Translations under genes and position numbers: made by a program
Part shown: positions 27,935-36,784 of the stretch, one piece after another
Layout: each line of letters begins with the position of its first letter
Numbering within the stretch: position 1 is the first letter of the stretch
Notes under the pieces: model-generated
Told to the model about the DNA's origin: nothing
Seen by the model: the letters and a program-made list of their open reading frames with translations, nothing else
Database searches by the model: none
NCBI RefSeq assembly: GCF_001746365.1
Contig: NZ_MJAJ01000019.1
Coordinates: forward strand, 79,202 to 143,201
Direction of reading: 5' to 3'
DNA: 64,000 nt
Origin: Streptomyces sp. LUP30
Lineage (GTDB): Bacteria > Actinomycetota > Actinomycetes > Streptomycetales > Streptomycetaceae

Positions 27935-29178
27935 GGCGCCGTCACGCGAACGGCGGGCTGATCGGGCCAGGCGAACGCGTAGCGGGGGTCGCCGCCCCTG
28001 CTCGACCGGACGTGGCGCAGCAGTTCGCGTGCGATGCCGGCGTTGCCCATGGCCCACCCGGTGTGCGGCTCGAGTTCGCTCGCGGCGGCCCGGTGTTCGA
28101 CGTTGTGCCAGCGTGCGTCGTCGGCGTCCCGCGTCGCGCGGGAGGCGAGGTCCGAGACGAGGGTCCGGGCGAAGTCGGGGGAGTCGCCCTGCTCGGCGAT
28201 CCGGTCGCAGGCCAGCGCCAGCACGCCCGCGGTTCCGCAGCAGCGGCCGTTGGTGTCCCAGAAGCCGGGTCGCATCCAGCGCGGCAGACCGGAGCGGGTC
28301 ACGGTGTGCCAGCAGCGGTCGGCGAGGTCCGACCAGGACGGTTCGCCGAGGACGTGCCGCAGCATGCGGAAGACCTGGGCGTCGCCGGTCGGGCCGTGAC
28401 ACCAGCCGTAGCTGTGGCGCTCGACGACGTCGGGGCGGTGCTGCGGGTCTGAGTGCGGGACGAGGAAACCCTCCGGTCCGGCCTCGTCGCGGGAGACGAC
28501 CTCCGCGACCGCGGCCCGTGCGAGGCCGACGAGATCCTCGCGGGCCGTCGCCGCTCCGACGACCGTGAGCGCGTACGCGATGCCGAGAGCGCCGTGCGCG
28601 AGGTGGTGCAGCCGTGGCTCGGCGCCGCTGCACCATTGCCAGGTCACGCCCGCCGCCGTCGGCTCGGCCGTGCGCGCGTACGGTTCCAGCGCGGCGAGCG
28701 CGGACTCGGCGTCGCCGCACAGCAGGGCGCCCAGGCCGATGCCCGCGTTGCCGCCCATCAGCTCGAAGAGGTCGCTCCAGCGCGTCCCGTCGAAACGGGA
28801 GCGCACCCGTGCCAGGGCGCGGTCCGCGGCGGCGTCGGCCGCGGGCGACCCGAGATCGCGGTGCACGGTGCGCAGCACGAGGGCGATGCCGGTGAGGCCG
28901 AAGTACAGGGAGTCGTCGGGGTGGTCGTCGACGGCGTCCGCGAGGCTGCGGGCGGCGCGCAGGGCGGTGTCGGCGTAGGCGTCGTCGCCGAAGTGCCGCC
29001 AGGCCTCGAGGAGTACGGGTATCACCCCGGCCGTTCCGTCGTAGAGCGTGGGCTCGACCTCGTGGTCCGAGGGCCTGACGGGCCAGCCGAGACCACCGCC
29101 GCCGGTGTCCCGTGCAGTGCTCCGCATCCCGCGCAGGGCGTCCACCGCGAGGGCCTCGGTCTCGTCCACGGTCGTCAT
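27886..29178 (-). CDS. LanC-like protein with three-cysteine (CCG) zinc site, no precursor nearby
   Basis: 430 residues forming an alpha/alpha toroid with about seven GxxG turns (DGTAG, FGLTG, GGNAG, HGALG, HGPTG, CGTAG, MGNAG). Zinc ligands are the Cys of YGWCHG (about residue 259) and the CC pair of NGRCCG (about 313-314). Classical LanC and LANCL proteins have Cys-His at the second site; the Cys-Cys form is known from the promiscuous lanthipeptide synthetase ProcM. No lanthipeptide precursor, dehydratase or protease gene is seen in the window. It follows an SRPBCC gene after 35 bases on the same strand. Function is open: thioether cyclase, or glutathione addition as in LANCL proteins. Confidence 0.82.
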   Translation of the reverse strand: MTTVDETEALAVDALRGMRSTARDTGGGGLGWPVRPSDHEVEPTLYDGTAGVIPVLLEAWRHFGDDAYADTALRAARSLADAVDDHPDDSLYFGLTGIALVLRTVHRDLGSPAADAAADRALARVRSRFDGTRWSDLFELMGGNAGIGLGALLCGDAESALAALEPYARTAEPTAAGVTWQWCSGAEPRLHHLAHGALGIAYALTVVGAATAREDLVGLARAAVAEVVSRDEAGPEGFLVPHSDPQHRPDVVERHSYGWCHGPTGDAQVFRMLRHVLGEPSWSDLADRCWHTVTRSGLPRWMRPGFWDTNGRCCGTAGVLALACDRIAEQGDSPDFARTLVSDLASRATRDADDARWHNVEHRAAASELEPHTGWAMGNAGIARELLRHVRSSRGGDPRYAFAWPDQPAVRVTAPQATEPIRPADEDATS

Positions 29179-29213
29179 GTCCTCGGCCTCACACGGTGGT
29201 GGGGCCGACCCGG

Positions 29214-29654
29214 TCACGGGGTGCGCAGGAGGCGGTTGGCCGCCCGGCCGAACACCGAGCGCGCCGTCGCCCCGACGAGCGGGTCGAAGACGGACGGCAG
29301 GAAACGCACGTCGAGCTCCTCGTGCCAGCACACGTGGGTCCGTCCGCCCGGTCCCGGCCGCACCTCGATCTCCGCCCAGCCCAGGACGACCCGGCCGCGT
29401 TTCTCCAGTCGGCAGCGGCCGGGCTCGTCGCGGGCCGGCGGCTGCCACACGGTCACCTCCATCCTGTCGTCGAAGGACAGCGGGCCGAGGCCCGACCGGG
29501 CCACGAAGACCGTGCCCTCGTGGGTGGGAGGGGGAGTCAGCACGGAAACACGGGTAAGCGGTACCACGTCGCCGTGCCGGGACCATTCCGTGAGGCGACG
29601 CCAGGCGTCGTCCGGAGAAAGCGGTACCGCGCGCTCGAGCTGGAAGATGACCAC
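29214..29654 (-). CDS. SRPBCC (START/Bet v1-like) small-molecule-binding protein
   Basis: About 146 residues. The fold is recognised from FQLERAVPLSPDDAWRRLTEWS at the start, a run of beta-strands, and a final helix ARSVFGRAANRLLRTP. These proteins enclose a hydrophobic cavity for lipids or polyketides; some act as cyclases. The start is uncertain: GTG 29654 puts the first strand at the N-terminus as in relatives, while an in-frame upstream start at 29708 adds 18 Arg/Pro-rich residues. It precedes the LanC-like gene by 35 bases, so the two are probably one operon. Confidence 0.75.
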   Translation of the reverse strand: MVIFQLERAVPLSPDDAWRRLTEWSRHGDVVPLTRVSVLTPPPTHEGTVFVARSGLGPLSFDDRMEVTVWQPPARDEPGRCRLEKRGRVVLGWAEIEVRPGPGGRTHVCWHEELDVRFLPSVFDPLVGATARSVFGRAANRLLRTP

Positions 29655-29787
29655 CCGGTGATCGTAGGCACGCGGAGCGGGCGGACGCGGCGACACCCTC
29701 CGACCCACGGATGCGCAACTGCCGACGTGGCCTCGGCGGCAACCGGGCCCTCGGCGGCAGGCCAGGCGTCAGCGGTGGACCGGGCTT

Positions 29788-30576
29788 TCAGCGGTAGACC
29801 TCTCCCGGCACCGCTTCCCCGGGCGCCAGCAACTGGGGCACCGTCACGAAGACGAATCCGCGCTCTTTCAGCGCGTCGATGATCCCGGGCACGGCCGGCA
29901 CGGTTCCGTCGTAGAGGTCGTGCAGCAGGATGATGCCGTCCCGGTCGGCCTGTGCGAGGACCCGGCGCCGGATGAGCGCGGAGTCGGTCGTCGCGTAGTC
30001 CTTGGCGGTCACGGTCCACAGGACCTCGGCGAGGCCCAGTTCGCGGGAGATCTCGTGCACGGTCTTGTCCGTGCGGCCCTGCGGCGGCCGCATCAGGGTG
30101 GGGCGCCGACCTGTGAGGCGCTCTATCTCGTCGTTGGGACGCCGGAGTTCCTCGCGTATCTCCTCCGGTGTGATCTGCGTGAGGATCTTGTGGTCCCAGG
30201 TGTGGCTGGCCACCTCGTGTCCCTCGGCCGCCATGCGTCTGACGAGCTCCGGGTACTTCTCGATGTGTCTCTTGCCCAGCAGGAAAAAGGTTGCTGGAAC
30301 CTGTTTCTCCTTCAGGACGTCCAGCAGCCGGGCGGAGTTCTCGCTGGGGCCCGCGTCGAAGGTGAGGGCGATGCACTTCACCTCCCGGCAGTCGACCGCG
30401 CCGTAGCGGGTGGCCTGGGAGGTGGCGCCGGGACGGGTGCGGGCGCTGCTCGGAAGTGTGGTGTCGGCGCCGGCGCAGCCCGTGACCGCGGCCGCCAGGC
30501 AGGCGGCCGCCGCCGAGACGGCGAGGGCACGCAACCGGGTCCCTTTGTTCTTCGTCTTGCTGGTCGGAAAAGGCAT
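29788..30576 (-). CDS. Lipoprotein polysaccharide deacetylase (NodB/CE4)
   Basis: 262 residues. A lipoprotein signal with lipobox VTGC lies at about 30-33. The CE4 motifs are complete: TFDAGPS (catalytic Asp and metal Asp region), SHTWDH (metal His), RPPQGR, and the final ILLHDLYDGT. It would remove N-acetyl groups from peptidoglycan or another envelope polymer, anchored outside the membrane. ATG 30576 has no ribosome site: the bases before it form one arm of a perfect inverted repeat, and a TATAGT at -15 suggests a leaderless transcript. Confidence 0.88.
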   Translation of the reverse strand: MPFPTSKTKNKGTRLRALAVSAAAACLAAAVTGCAGADTTLPSSARTRPGATSQATRYGAVDCREVKCIALTFDAGPSENSARLLDVLKEKQVPATFFLLGKRHIEKYPELVRRMAAEGHEVASHTWDHKILTQITPEEIREELRRPNDEIERLTGRRPTLMRPPQGRTDKTVHEISRELGLAEVLWTVTAKDYATTDSALIRRRVLAQADRDGIILLHDLYDGTVPAVPGIIDALKERGFVFVTVPQLLAPGEAVPGEVYR

Positions 30577-30622
30577 GCCGAGACTATACAGAGAGGGTAT
30601 ACACCCCATGTATAGTCTCGGC
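30577..30622. promoter_or_regulatory. Perfect 14-bp inverted repeat abutting the deacetylase start codon
   Basis: Arms GCCGAGACTATACA (30577-30590) and its exact complement (30609-30622) flank an 18-base spacer that contains GTATAC. On the minus strand the arm next to the gene carries TATAGT about ten bases before the ATG. A repressor bound here would cover both promoter and start. The region 30623-30754 has only short repeats (catcagcgcggcgagggc-type) and no gene. Confidence 0.8.
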
Positions 30623-30754
30623 GTCGTGCCACCGTCATGCCGCCCGCACCGCGCGGGCATCAGCGCGGCGAGGGCTTCAGCGCGATGAGGGCATCAGCGC
30701 GGCGAGGGCGTCACCGCGGTGCAGGCCTCGCTCGGGCGCTGGAGGGCGGGCGCC

Positions 30755-32203
30755 TCACTGGGCGTAGAACGTCGCGTCCCCCTTGTCCGTCGTGGTGCTC
30801 GGCGTCTGCACGTACAGCAGGTAGTTGTAGTGGCGGATGTAGCGGCCCGCGCCGGTGTACGACTCGTACGAGATCCCCGCGGCGTCGGCGAGTCCGGCAC
30901 GCTGGTAGAACGTCGCGTCGGAGGCGAAGGCCGAGGTGCCGTCGTTCTTCTCCAGCCACACCTCGGAGTTCTTCTGACGCAGGTAGTAGCCGGGGAAGTT
31001 GGTCGCCTCCAGGGAGACTGTTGCGGTCCCGGCGAGCCCGGTCACCACGCGGAACTGCGAGTCGGCGAGCGGGCTGACGTTCGCCTCGATGCGGGCGCGG
31101 TAGTCCCAGTGGCGGATGAACCGGTCCGGGTAGTTGTAGGAGGAGAAGCGCTTCGGGGTCACCCCGTCGGCCACCGGGATGCCGAAGTCGGGCGTGCCGT
31201 CGGCCTTCCAGTACACCTTCTGCACACGGGTGCGGCGGTTGGGGTCGTTCAGTGGGTCGCCGGTGATGTCCCGGTAGCTGCGGTCGTGGTAGACGAGGAC
31301 GTCGGACCTGCCGTCCTCGGAGACGGTGAACGAGTTGTGGCCCGGCCCGTACTGCGAGGTCGCGGCGTTCGTCCCGAAGACCGGCTGCGTGCCCTTCGAC
31401 CAGGACGCGGGGTTCGTCAGGTCGGCGGTCGCGGAGGCGGTCAGCATGCCCAGGCAGTAGTTGGCGTCGGTCGCGCTCGCTGAGTACGTCATGAACACCT
31501 TGCCGCCGTGCTGGATCACCGCCGGACCCTCGTTGACCTTGAAGCCCACGGTCTCCCAGGACAGCGTCGGCTGTGAGATCTCCGCCGGAGTGCCGGAGAT
31601 CGTCCAGGGGTTGGCGAGCTTCGCGATGAACAGGCTGGTGTTGTTGTCCTCCGACGGGTTGCGCTGGGCCCAGGCGAGATAGCGGACGCCGTTCACGACG
31701 AACGTGGTGGAGTCGAGGGAGAAGCTCTCCCAGGTGGTCTTGATCTGGCCCTTCTCGGTCCAGGCCGCGGTGAGGGGGTTGGCGCCGGAGCCTTCGAGGA
31801 CGTACATCCGGATCGCCCAGACGTCGCTGGTGGAGCCGGCGGCGAAGTACACGTACCACTTGCCGTCGATGAAGTGGATCTCCGGTGCCCAGATGTGGGC
31901 GCCCATGACCCCGCTGCTGTGCTTGGTCCAGATGGTGACCTCCTGGGCCGTGGACAGGCCCTGGATGGTCGTCGCCCGGCGCAGCACGATGCGGTCGTAC
32001 TCGGGGACGGTGGCGGTGAAGTAGTAGTAACCGTCTGTGTGCTTGTAGATGTGCGGGTCGGCGCGCTTCTCGGCGATCGGGTTGGTGTACGTCACCGCGG
32101 GGGAGTCGGGCACGGCGGCCTGGGCGGGGGCGACCACGCAGGCGAGGACGGCCGCGAGGGCGACGAGGCCGGCCAGGATCAGCCGAACGGCGTTGCGTCT
32201 CAA
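30755..32203 (-). CDS. Secreted GH43 glycosidase with AbfB (CBM42) arabinose-binding domain
   Basis: 482 residues. Signal peptide is about 1-30 (LILAGLVALAAVLACVV, then AQAA). The five-bladed GH43 propeller (about 36-335) shows the catalytic Asp region KRADPHIYKHTDGYYYF, HIWAPEIHFIDGKWYVYF, and the acid Glu in VNEGPAVIQHGG. The C-terminal AbfB domain begins at DRFIRHWDYRARIE and repeats RYIRHYNYLLYV. Predicted to release arabinose from arabinan or arabinoxylan. I chose the TTG start at 32203 because TGGAGA lies eight bases upstream and the signal peptide starts there. It is 32 bases behind the second GH43 gene, so one operon. Confidence 0.88.
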   Translation of the reverse strand: MRRNAVRLILAGLVALAAVLACVVAPAQAAVPDSPAVTYTNPIAEKRADPHIYKHTDGYYYFTATVPEYDRIVLRRATTIQGLSTAQEVTIWTKHSSGVMGAHIWAPEIHFIDGKWYVYFAAGSTSDVWAIRMYVLEGSGANPLTAAWTEKGQIKTTWESFSLDSTTFVVNGVRYLAWAQRNPSEDNNTSLFIAKLANPWTISGTPAEISQPTLSWETVGFKVNEGPAVIQHGGKVFMTYSASATDANYCLGMLTASATADLTNPASWSKGTQPVFGTNAATSQYGPGHNSFTVSEDGRSDVLVYHDRSYRDITGDPLNDPNRRTRVQKVYWKADGTPDFGIPVADGVTPKRFSSYNYPDRFIRHWDYRARIEANVSPLADSQFRVVTGLAGTATVSLEATNFPGYYLRQKNSEVWLEKNDGTSAFASDATFYQRAGLADAAGISYESYTGAGRYIRHYNYLLYVQTPSTTTDKGDATFYAQ

Positions 32204-32235
32204 GGGGGTTCTCCAGGGGGGAAGGGGTGCGGGGT

Positions 32236-33744
32236 TCAGGTGGTGGGCACGAGGCGCCACTGCTGGCAGGTGTTGTTCAGCCAGGTCCACTGCCGTACGT
32301 CGGCGCCGTCGGCGGTTGCGCAGTTCGCCACGTCGGCGACTTTCGCGCTGTTCTCGCCCACGAGGCGGACGTAGTCGCCGCTCGCGGTGAAGACGAGGCG
32401 GAAGCGCTGGCAGGCGTTGTTCAGCCATGGCCACTGGCGTAGGTCGGCACCGTCCGCGGTGGAGCAGTCGGCGGTGTCCATCACCCCGCCGGTGGCCACG
32501 TTCACCAGGCGGCTGGTGTCGTCGCCCCGGTCCTCGATCCGCCACTTCTGGTCGGCCCCGCCGTTGCAGGTCCACTGGAGGATGTTCGCGCCGTCGGCGG
32601 TCGAACCGCCGGACACGTCGAGGCACTTGCCGCTGTTGCGGTTGACGAGGGTGTACGACGTCGGGGTCGTCGCCGTCTCGCCGGACGGGCCGGGGAGTGC
32701 CGTGCCGAGCGCGACCGGGGCGCCGAAGTCCGGTGTGCCGTCGGCGTTCCAGGTGAACTTCTGGGCGCGGGTCGTCCGGCCGTTGCCGCAGCCGCCGCTC
32801 GCGGAGGAGTCGGCGTGGTAGACGATCCAGTTCTCGGTGCCGTCGGGTGAGGTGAAGAAGCCGTTGTGGCCCGGTCCGTAGACGCCGGCCGTGTCGTTGC
32901 GCTGGAACACGGGTGTCTGTTTCTTGGTCCAGGACGTGGGGCTGAGCGGGTCCGGGCCGGTCAGTTCCAGCAGGCCGAGCTTGTAGTCCGCGGTCTGGCA
33001 GTAACTCGCGGAGAACGTGAGAAACGTACGTCCGCCGTGGTAGAGCGGCTCAGGACCCTCGTTGACCGGTGCGCCCGAGGTCTCCCAGCTCAGTGTGGGG
33101 CTGGAAATGACGGTGAACGTGTTGCTGGACAGGGTGTACGGGTTGCTCATCGGGGCGATGACCAGGCTCTGTCTGCTCCCGTTCACGGAACCGCTTCCGA
33201 CGAGGAACAGCTTTCCGTTCGCCTGCAGCACGCTGGCGTCGATCAGCCAGCCGCCGGGCGTGAGGTCGGAGCCGGTGAGGGAGCCCTTGTAGGTGTACGG
33301 GCCGAGCGGGTCGGCGCCCGCGCTCTCCAGGACATGGGTGCGCTGGGAGTCGCAGCAGGCGGTGCCGCCCTGACCGGCCGAGTAGTACAGGTACCAGCGG
33401 CCGTCGAAGCGGTGGATCTCCGGCGCCCAGATGTTGGTGTTGCGGGTCGCGGTGGTGTCCGACCAGACCTGCACGGTGGGCGCGGTGGCGAGTCCCGCGA
33501 GCGTGGGCGACTTGCGCATGCCGAGGACGCCCGTGAACGTCGTGGTGATCAGGTAGTAGTCGCCGTCGTAGTACTCCAGCCAGGGGTCGGCGCCCTTGGC
33601 CGACTTCAACGGGTTGGTGTACGGGCGGCCGTCGGCCGCGGACACCGGCTGGGTCGCCGTGACCAGGGCGACCAGGGCGATCAGGGCGACAAGGAGTGCC
33701 GACACGCAGGCGAGCGGGGATCTGCGGTGGTACATCCGAGGCAT
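32236..33744 (-). CDS. Secreted GH43 glycosidase with ricin-type (CBM13) lectin domain
   Basis: 502 residues. Signal peptide is about 1-37 (SALLVALIALVALVTA, then VSAADG). The GH43 propeller spans about 38-355, with KGADPWLEYYDGDYYLI, NTNIWAPEIHRFDGRWYLYY and VNEGPEPLYHGG. A C-terminal beta-trefoil with CBM13 repeats includes SGKCLDVSGGSTADGANILQ and two copies of TADGAD[LV]RQW[PT]WLNN. The active-site segments closely match its neighbour, so the two probably act on the same plant polysaccharide with different anchoring domains. Confidence 0.88.
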   Translation of the reverse strand: MPRMYHRRSPLACVSALLVALIALVALVTATQPVSAADGRPYTNPLKSAKGADPWLEYYDGDYYLITTTFTGVLGMRKSPTLAGLATAPTVQVWSDTTATRNTNIWAPEIHRFDGRWYLYYSAGQGGTACCDSQRTHVLESAGADPLGPYTYKGSLTGSDLTPGGWLIDASVLQANGKLFLVGSGSVNGSRQSLVIAPMSNPYTLSSNTFTVISSPTLSWETSGAPVNEGPEPLYHGGRTFLTFSASYCQTADYKLGLLELTGPDPLSPTSWTKKQTPVFQRNDTAGVYGPGHNGFFTSPDGTENWIVYHADSSASGGCGNGRTTRAQKFTWNADGTPDFGAPVALGTALPGPSGETATTPTSYTLVNRNSGKCLDVSGGSTADGANILQWTCNGGADQKWRIEDRGDDTSRLVNVATGGVMDTADCSTADGADLRQWPWLNNACQRFRLVFTASGDYVRLVGENSAKVADVANCATADGADVRQWTWLNNTCQQWRLVPTT

Positions 33745-33965
33745 ACGGGACCGTCCCTTGTCCGTGCAGCAGCCCGTTCAACCTTGTTCGTCATGTCGAA
33801 CGAGGTTCGTAACTTCGGCCAGAAGATAAGGGGTGCGCATGTCCTGGTCAATGGTTTGGACAGTCGTGCAACGCGCCGGGGCGCCCGGCTCGGCCCTGTG
33901 GACCGAGCTGGACGCCCCGGGTGTCCGGTGCTGGTGGTGCGGGCGGCAGGTGCGCCGGGATCGGA

Positions 33966-36188
33966 TCAGACGAGGTCGAACCGGTCCAGTTCGGAGACCT
34001 TGACCCAGGCCGCGACGAAGTCCTTCACGAACTTCTCCTTCGCGTCGTCGCCGGCGTAGACCTCCGCGAGGGCGCGCAGCTCGGAGTTCGAGCCGAAGAC
34101 CAGGTCGGCGCGGGTGCCGGTCCACTTGACCTGGCCGGTGGCGGCGTCCCGGCCCTCGAAGAGGGTCTGGTCCGCGGACGTCGACGACCAGGTCGTGCCG
34201 AGGTCGAGCAGGTTGACGAAGAAGTCGTTCGTCAGCGTGCCGGGGGTGTCGGTGAAGACGCCGTGCGAGGACTGGGCGTGGTTCGCGCCCAGCACGCGCA
34301 GGCCGCCGACGAGGACGGTCGTCTCGGGCGCGCTCAGGTTCAGCAGGTTCGCCTTGTCGAGCAGCAGGAACTCGGCCGGCAGGCGGTTGCCCTTGCCGAC
34401 GTAGTTGCGGAACCCGTCGGCGGTCGGCTCGAGCGCGGCGAACGACTCGACGTCCGTCTGCTCCTGCGAGGCGTCGACCCGGCCCGGCGTGAACGGGACC
34501 TCCACGTCGTGGCCCGCGTCCTTGGCGGCCTTCTCGACGGCGGCGGCGCCGCCGAGGACGATCAGGTCGGCCAGGGAGACCTTCTTCGCGCCGGAGTTGA
34601 ACTCCGCCTGGACGCCCTCCAGTACGCGCAGCACCTGGGCCAGCTCGTCCGGGTTGTTGACCTCCCAGCCACGCTGCGGCTCCAGGCGGATGCGGGCGCC
34701 GTTGGCGCCGCCGCGCTTGTCGCTGCCGCGGAAGCTGGACGCCGACGCCCAGGCGGTGGACACCAGCTGAGAGACGCTCAGCCCGGAGGCGAGGAGCTTG
34801 ACCTTGAGGGCCGCGATGTCCTCGGCGTCGATCGTCTCGCCCTCGGCCTGCGGCAGCGGGTCCTGCCACAGCAGGGTCTCCGCCGGGACCTCAGGGCCGA
34901 GGTACAGGGACTTCGGGCCCATGTCGCGGTGGGTCAGCTTGTACCAGGCGCGGGCGAAGGCGTCCGCGAACTGGTCGGGGTTCTCGTGGAAGCGACGCGA
35001 GATCTGCTCGTAGACCGGGTCGAAGCGCAGCGCCAGGTCGGTCGTCAGCATCGTCGGGGCGTGACGCTTGGACGGGTCGTGCGCGTCGGGGACGGTGCCG
35101 GCGCCCGCGCCGTCCTTGGCGACCCACTGCTTTGCGCCGGCCGGGCTCTCGGTCAGCTCCCACTCGAAGCCGAAGAGGTTGTCGAAGAAGCCGTTGCTCC
35201 ACTGCGTCGGCGTAGAGGTCCAGGTGACCTCCAGACCGCTGGTGATGGTGTCGCCGCCCTTGCCGGTGCCGAAGCTGCTCTTCCAGCCGAGGCCCTGCTC
35301 GGCCAGCGAGGCGGCCTCGGGGTCGTCGCCGACGTGGTCCGCGGGGCCCGCGCCGTGCGTCTTGCCGAAGGTGTGACCGCCCGCGATCAGGGCGACCGTC
35401 TCCTCGTCGTTCATCGCCATCCGGCGGAACGTCTCGCGGATGTCGCGGGCCGAGGCCAGCGGGTCCGGGTTGCCGTTGGGGCCCTCGGGGTTGACGTAGA
35501 TGAGGCCCATCTGGACGGCGCCGAGCGGGTTCTCCAGCTCACGGTCGCCGCTGTAGCGCTGGTCGTCGAGCCAGGTGGTCTCGGGACCCCAGTAGACGTC
35601 CTCCTCCGCCTCCCAGACGTCCTCGCGGCCGCCGGCGAAGCCGAAGGTGGTGAAGCCCATCTGCTCCAGAGCGACGTTGCCGGTGAGGATCATGAGGTCG
35701 GCCCACGAGATGGACTGGCCGTACTTCTTCTTGACCGGCCACAGCAGACGGCGGGCCTTGTCCAGGTTGGCGTTGTCCGGCCAGCTGTTGAGCGGGGCGA
35801 AGCGCTGCTGCCCGGCGCCGGCGCCGCCGCGGCCGTCGCTGATGCGGTAGGTGCCCGCGCTGTGCCAGGCCATGCGGATCATCAGCGGGCCGTAGTTGCC
35901 GAAGTCGGCGGGCCACCAGTCCTGCGAGGTGGTGAGCACCTCGGCGATGTCCTGCTTCACGGCGGCCAGGTCGAGCGCCTCGAACGCCGCGGCGTAGTCG
36001 AAGTCCTCGCCGAGCGGGTTCGCCACGGCCGGGTTCTTCGCGAGGATCTTCAGGTTGAGCCGCTCCGGCCACCACTGGCGGTTTCCGCCGCCCTGGGTCG
36101 GGTGCAGGGCGCGGTCGTGTGCGACCGGGCAGCCACCTGCCTCCGACGCCTTCTGTTCGGTCACGATCGCGTCATGGTTCTCGGTCAT
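33966..36188 (-). CDS. katG: Catalase-peroxidase
   Basis: 740-residue bifunctional haem enzyme that breaks down H2O2 in the cytoplasm; the Streptomyces orthologue is often called cpeB. The duplicated class I peroxidase fold is full length. The distal site is MRMAWHSAGTYRISDG with the Trp of the Met-Tyr-Trp adduct, the Tyr is in LIYVNPEGPNG, and the proximal His segment is VALIAGGHTFGKTHGAG. AAGGATT precedes the ATG. It follows the Fur-type regulator by 67 bases, the usual furS-katG order. Confidence 0.96.
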   Translation of the reverse strand: MTENHDAIVTEQKASEAGGCPVAHDRALHPTQGGGNRQWWPERLNLKILAKNPAVANPLGEDFDYAAAFEALDLAAVKQDIAEVLTTSQDWWPADFGNYGPLMIRMAWHSAGTYRISDGRGGAGAGQQRFAPLNSWPDNANLDKARRLLWPVKKKYGQSISWADLMILTGNVALEQMGFTTFGFAGGREDVWEAEEDVYWGPETTWLDDQRYSGDRELENPLGAVQMGLIYVNPEGPNGNPDPLASARDIRETFRRMAMNDEETVALIAGGHTFGKTHGAGPADHVGDDPEAASLAEQGLGWKSSFGTGKGGDTITSGLEVTWTSTPTQWSNGFFDNLFGFEWELTESPAGAKQWVAKDGAGAGTVPDAHDPSKRHAPTMLTTDLALRFDPVYEQISRRFHENPDQFADAFARAWYKLTHRDMGPKSLYLGPEVPAETLLWQDPLPQAEGETIDAEDIAALKVKLLASGLSVSQLVSTAWASASSFRGSDKRGGANGARIRLEPQRGWEVNNPDELAQVLRVLEGVQAEFNSGAKKVSLADLIVLGGAAAVEKAAKDAGHDVEVPFTPGRVDASQEQTDVESFAALEPTADGFRNYVGKGNRLPAEFLLLDKANLLNLSAPETTVLVGGLRVLGANHAQSSHGVFTDTPGTLTNDFFVNLLDLGTTWSSTSADQTLFEGRDAATGQVKWTGTRADLVFGSNSELRALAEVYAGDDAKEKFVKDFVAAWVKVSELDRFDLV

Positions 36189-36255
36189 GGGGGAATCCTT
36201 CTGGACTGGTCGGATCACATGCTCACGAAACCGCAGGTCGGGACGCTGCGGGTGG

Positions 36256-36693
36256 TCACGTGCTGCGGGCGGGCGAACAGTCGGGGCACAGGCCCCAGTA
36301 GATGACCTCGGCCTCGTCTATGGCGAAGCCGCGGTCGTCGACGGCGGTCAGACAGGGGGCGTGACCGACCGCGCAGTCGACGTCGGCGACGACGCCGCAC
36401 GAGCGGCACACGAGGTGGTGGTGGTTGTCGCCGACGCGTCCCTCGAAGCGGGCCGGGCTGCCCGGCGGCTCCAGGCGGCGCACCAGGCCCGCCGTGGTCA
36501 GCGCGTGCAGGGCCTCGTACACGGCCTGCACGGAGATGTGGCCCACGCGGTCACGGACGCCGGAGGCGATCGCCTCGACGTCCAGGTGGTCGCCCTCACG
36601 GACGGTCTCGAGCAGCGCGACACGGGCGGCCGTCACCCGCAGGCCGACACCGCGCAGCTCCTCGGCGGTGGTCGGTGTACGGGGGGCTGTCAT
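36256..36693 (-). CDS. furS: Fur-family redox regulator of katG
   Basis: 145 residues. The winged HTH is at about 10-80 (LRVTAARVALLETV, SVQAVYEALHALTTAGLVRR). The metal site has NHHHLVCRSCG and the C-terminal pair LCPDC, so a structural zinc held by four Cys is expected. Members next to catalase-peroxidase genes (FurA in mycobacteria, FurS in S. reticuli) repress themselves and katG until oxidised. A direct repeat upstream is the candidate operator. Confidence 0.9.
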   Translation of the reverse strand: MTAPRTPTTAEELRGVGLRVTAARVALLETVREGDHLDVEAIASGVRDRVGHISVQAVYEALHALTTAGLVRRLEPPGSPARFEGRVGDNHHHLVCRSCGVVADVDCAVGHAPCLTAVDDRGFAIDEAEVIYWGLCPDCSPARST

Positions 36694-36716
36694 GACGTCG
36701 AACCTACGGCATAAAC

Positions 36717-36747
36717 ACGAACCATTCAAGAAAACGAACGGTACAAG
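36717..36747. promoter_or_regulatory. Candidate FurS operator: 14-bp direct repeat
   Basis: ACGAACCATTCAAG (36717-36730) and ACGAACGGTACAAG (36734-36747) match at 11 of 14 positions, 17 bases apart. They lie in an AT-rich patch just before the furS start, where the autoregulatory site is expected. Confidence 0.5.
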
Positions 36748-36784
36748 TCTGGGGAACGGCGTGCGTCGCGGCGCACCGAACCGT

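Noticed and set aside
27886..29708. Lanthipeptide biosynthetic cluster around the LanC-like gene
   Set aside because: No precursor peptide, dehydratase, transporter or leader protease could be found on either strand nearby.
33921..36305. 794-codon frame antisense to katG
   Set aside because: Shadow of the catalase-peroxidase; no start context or domain.
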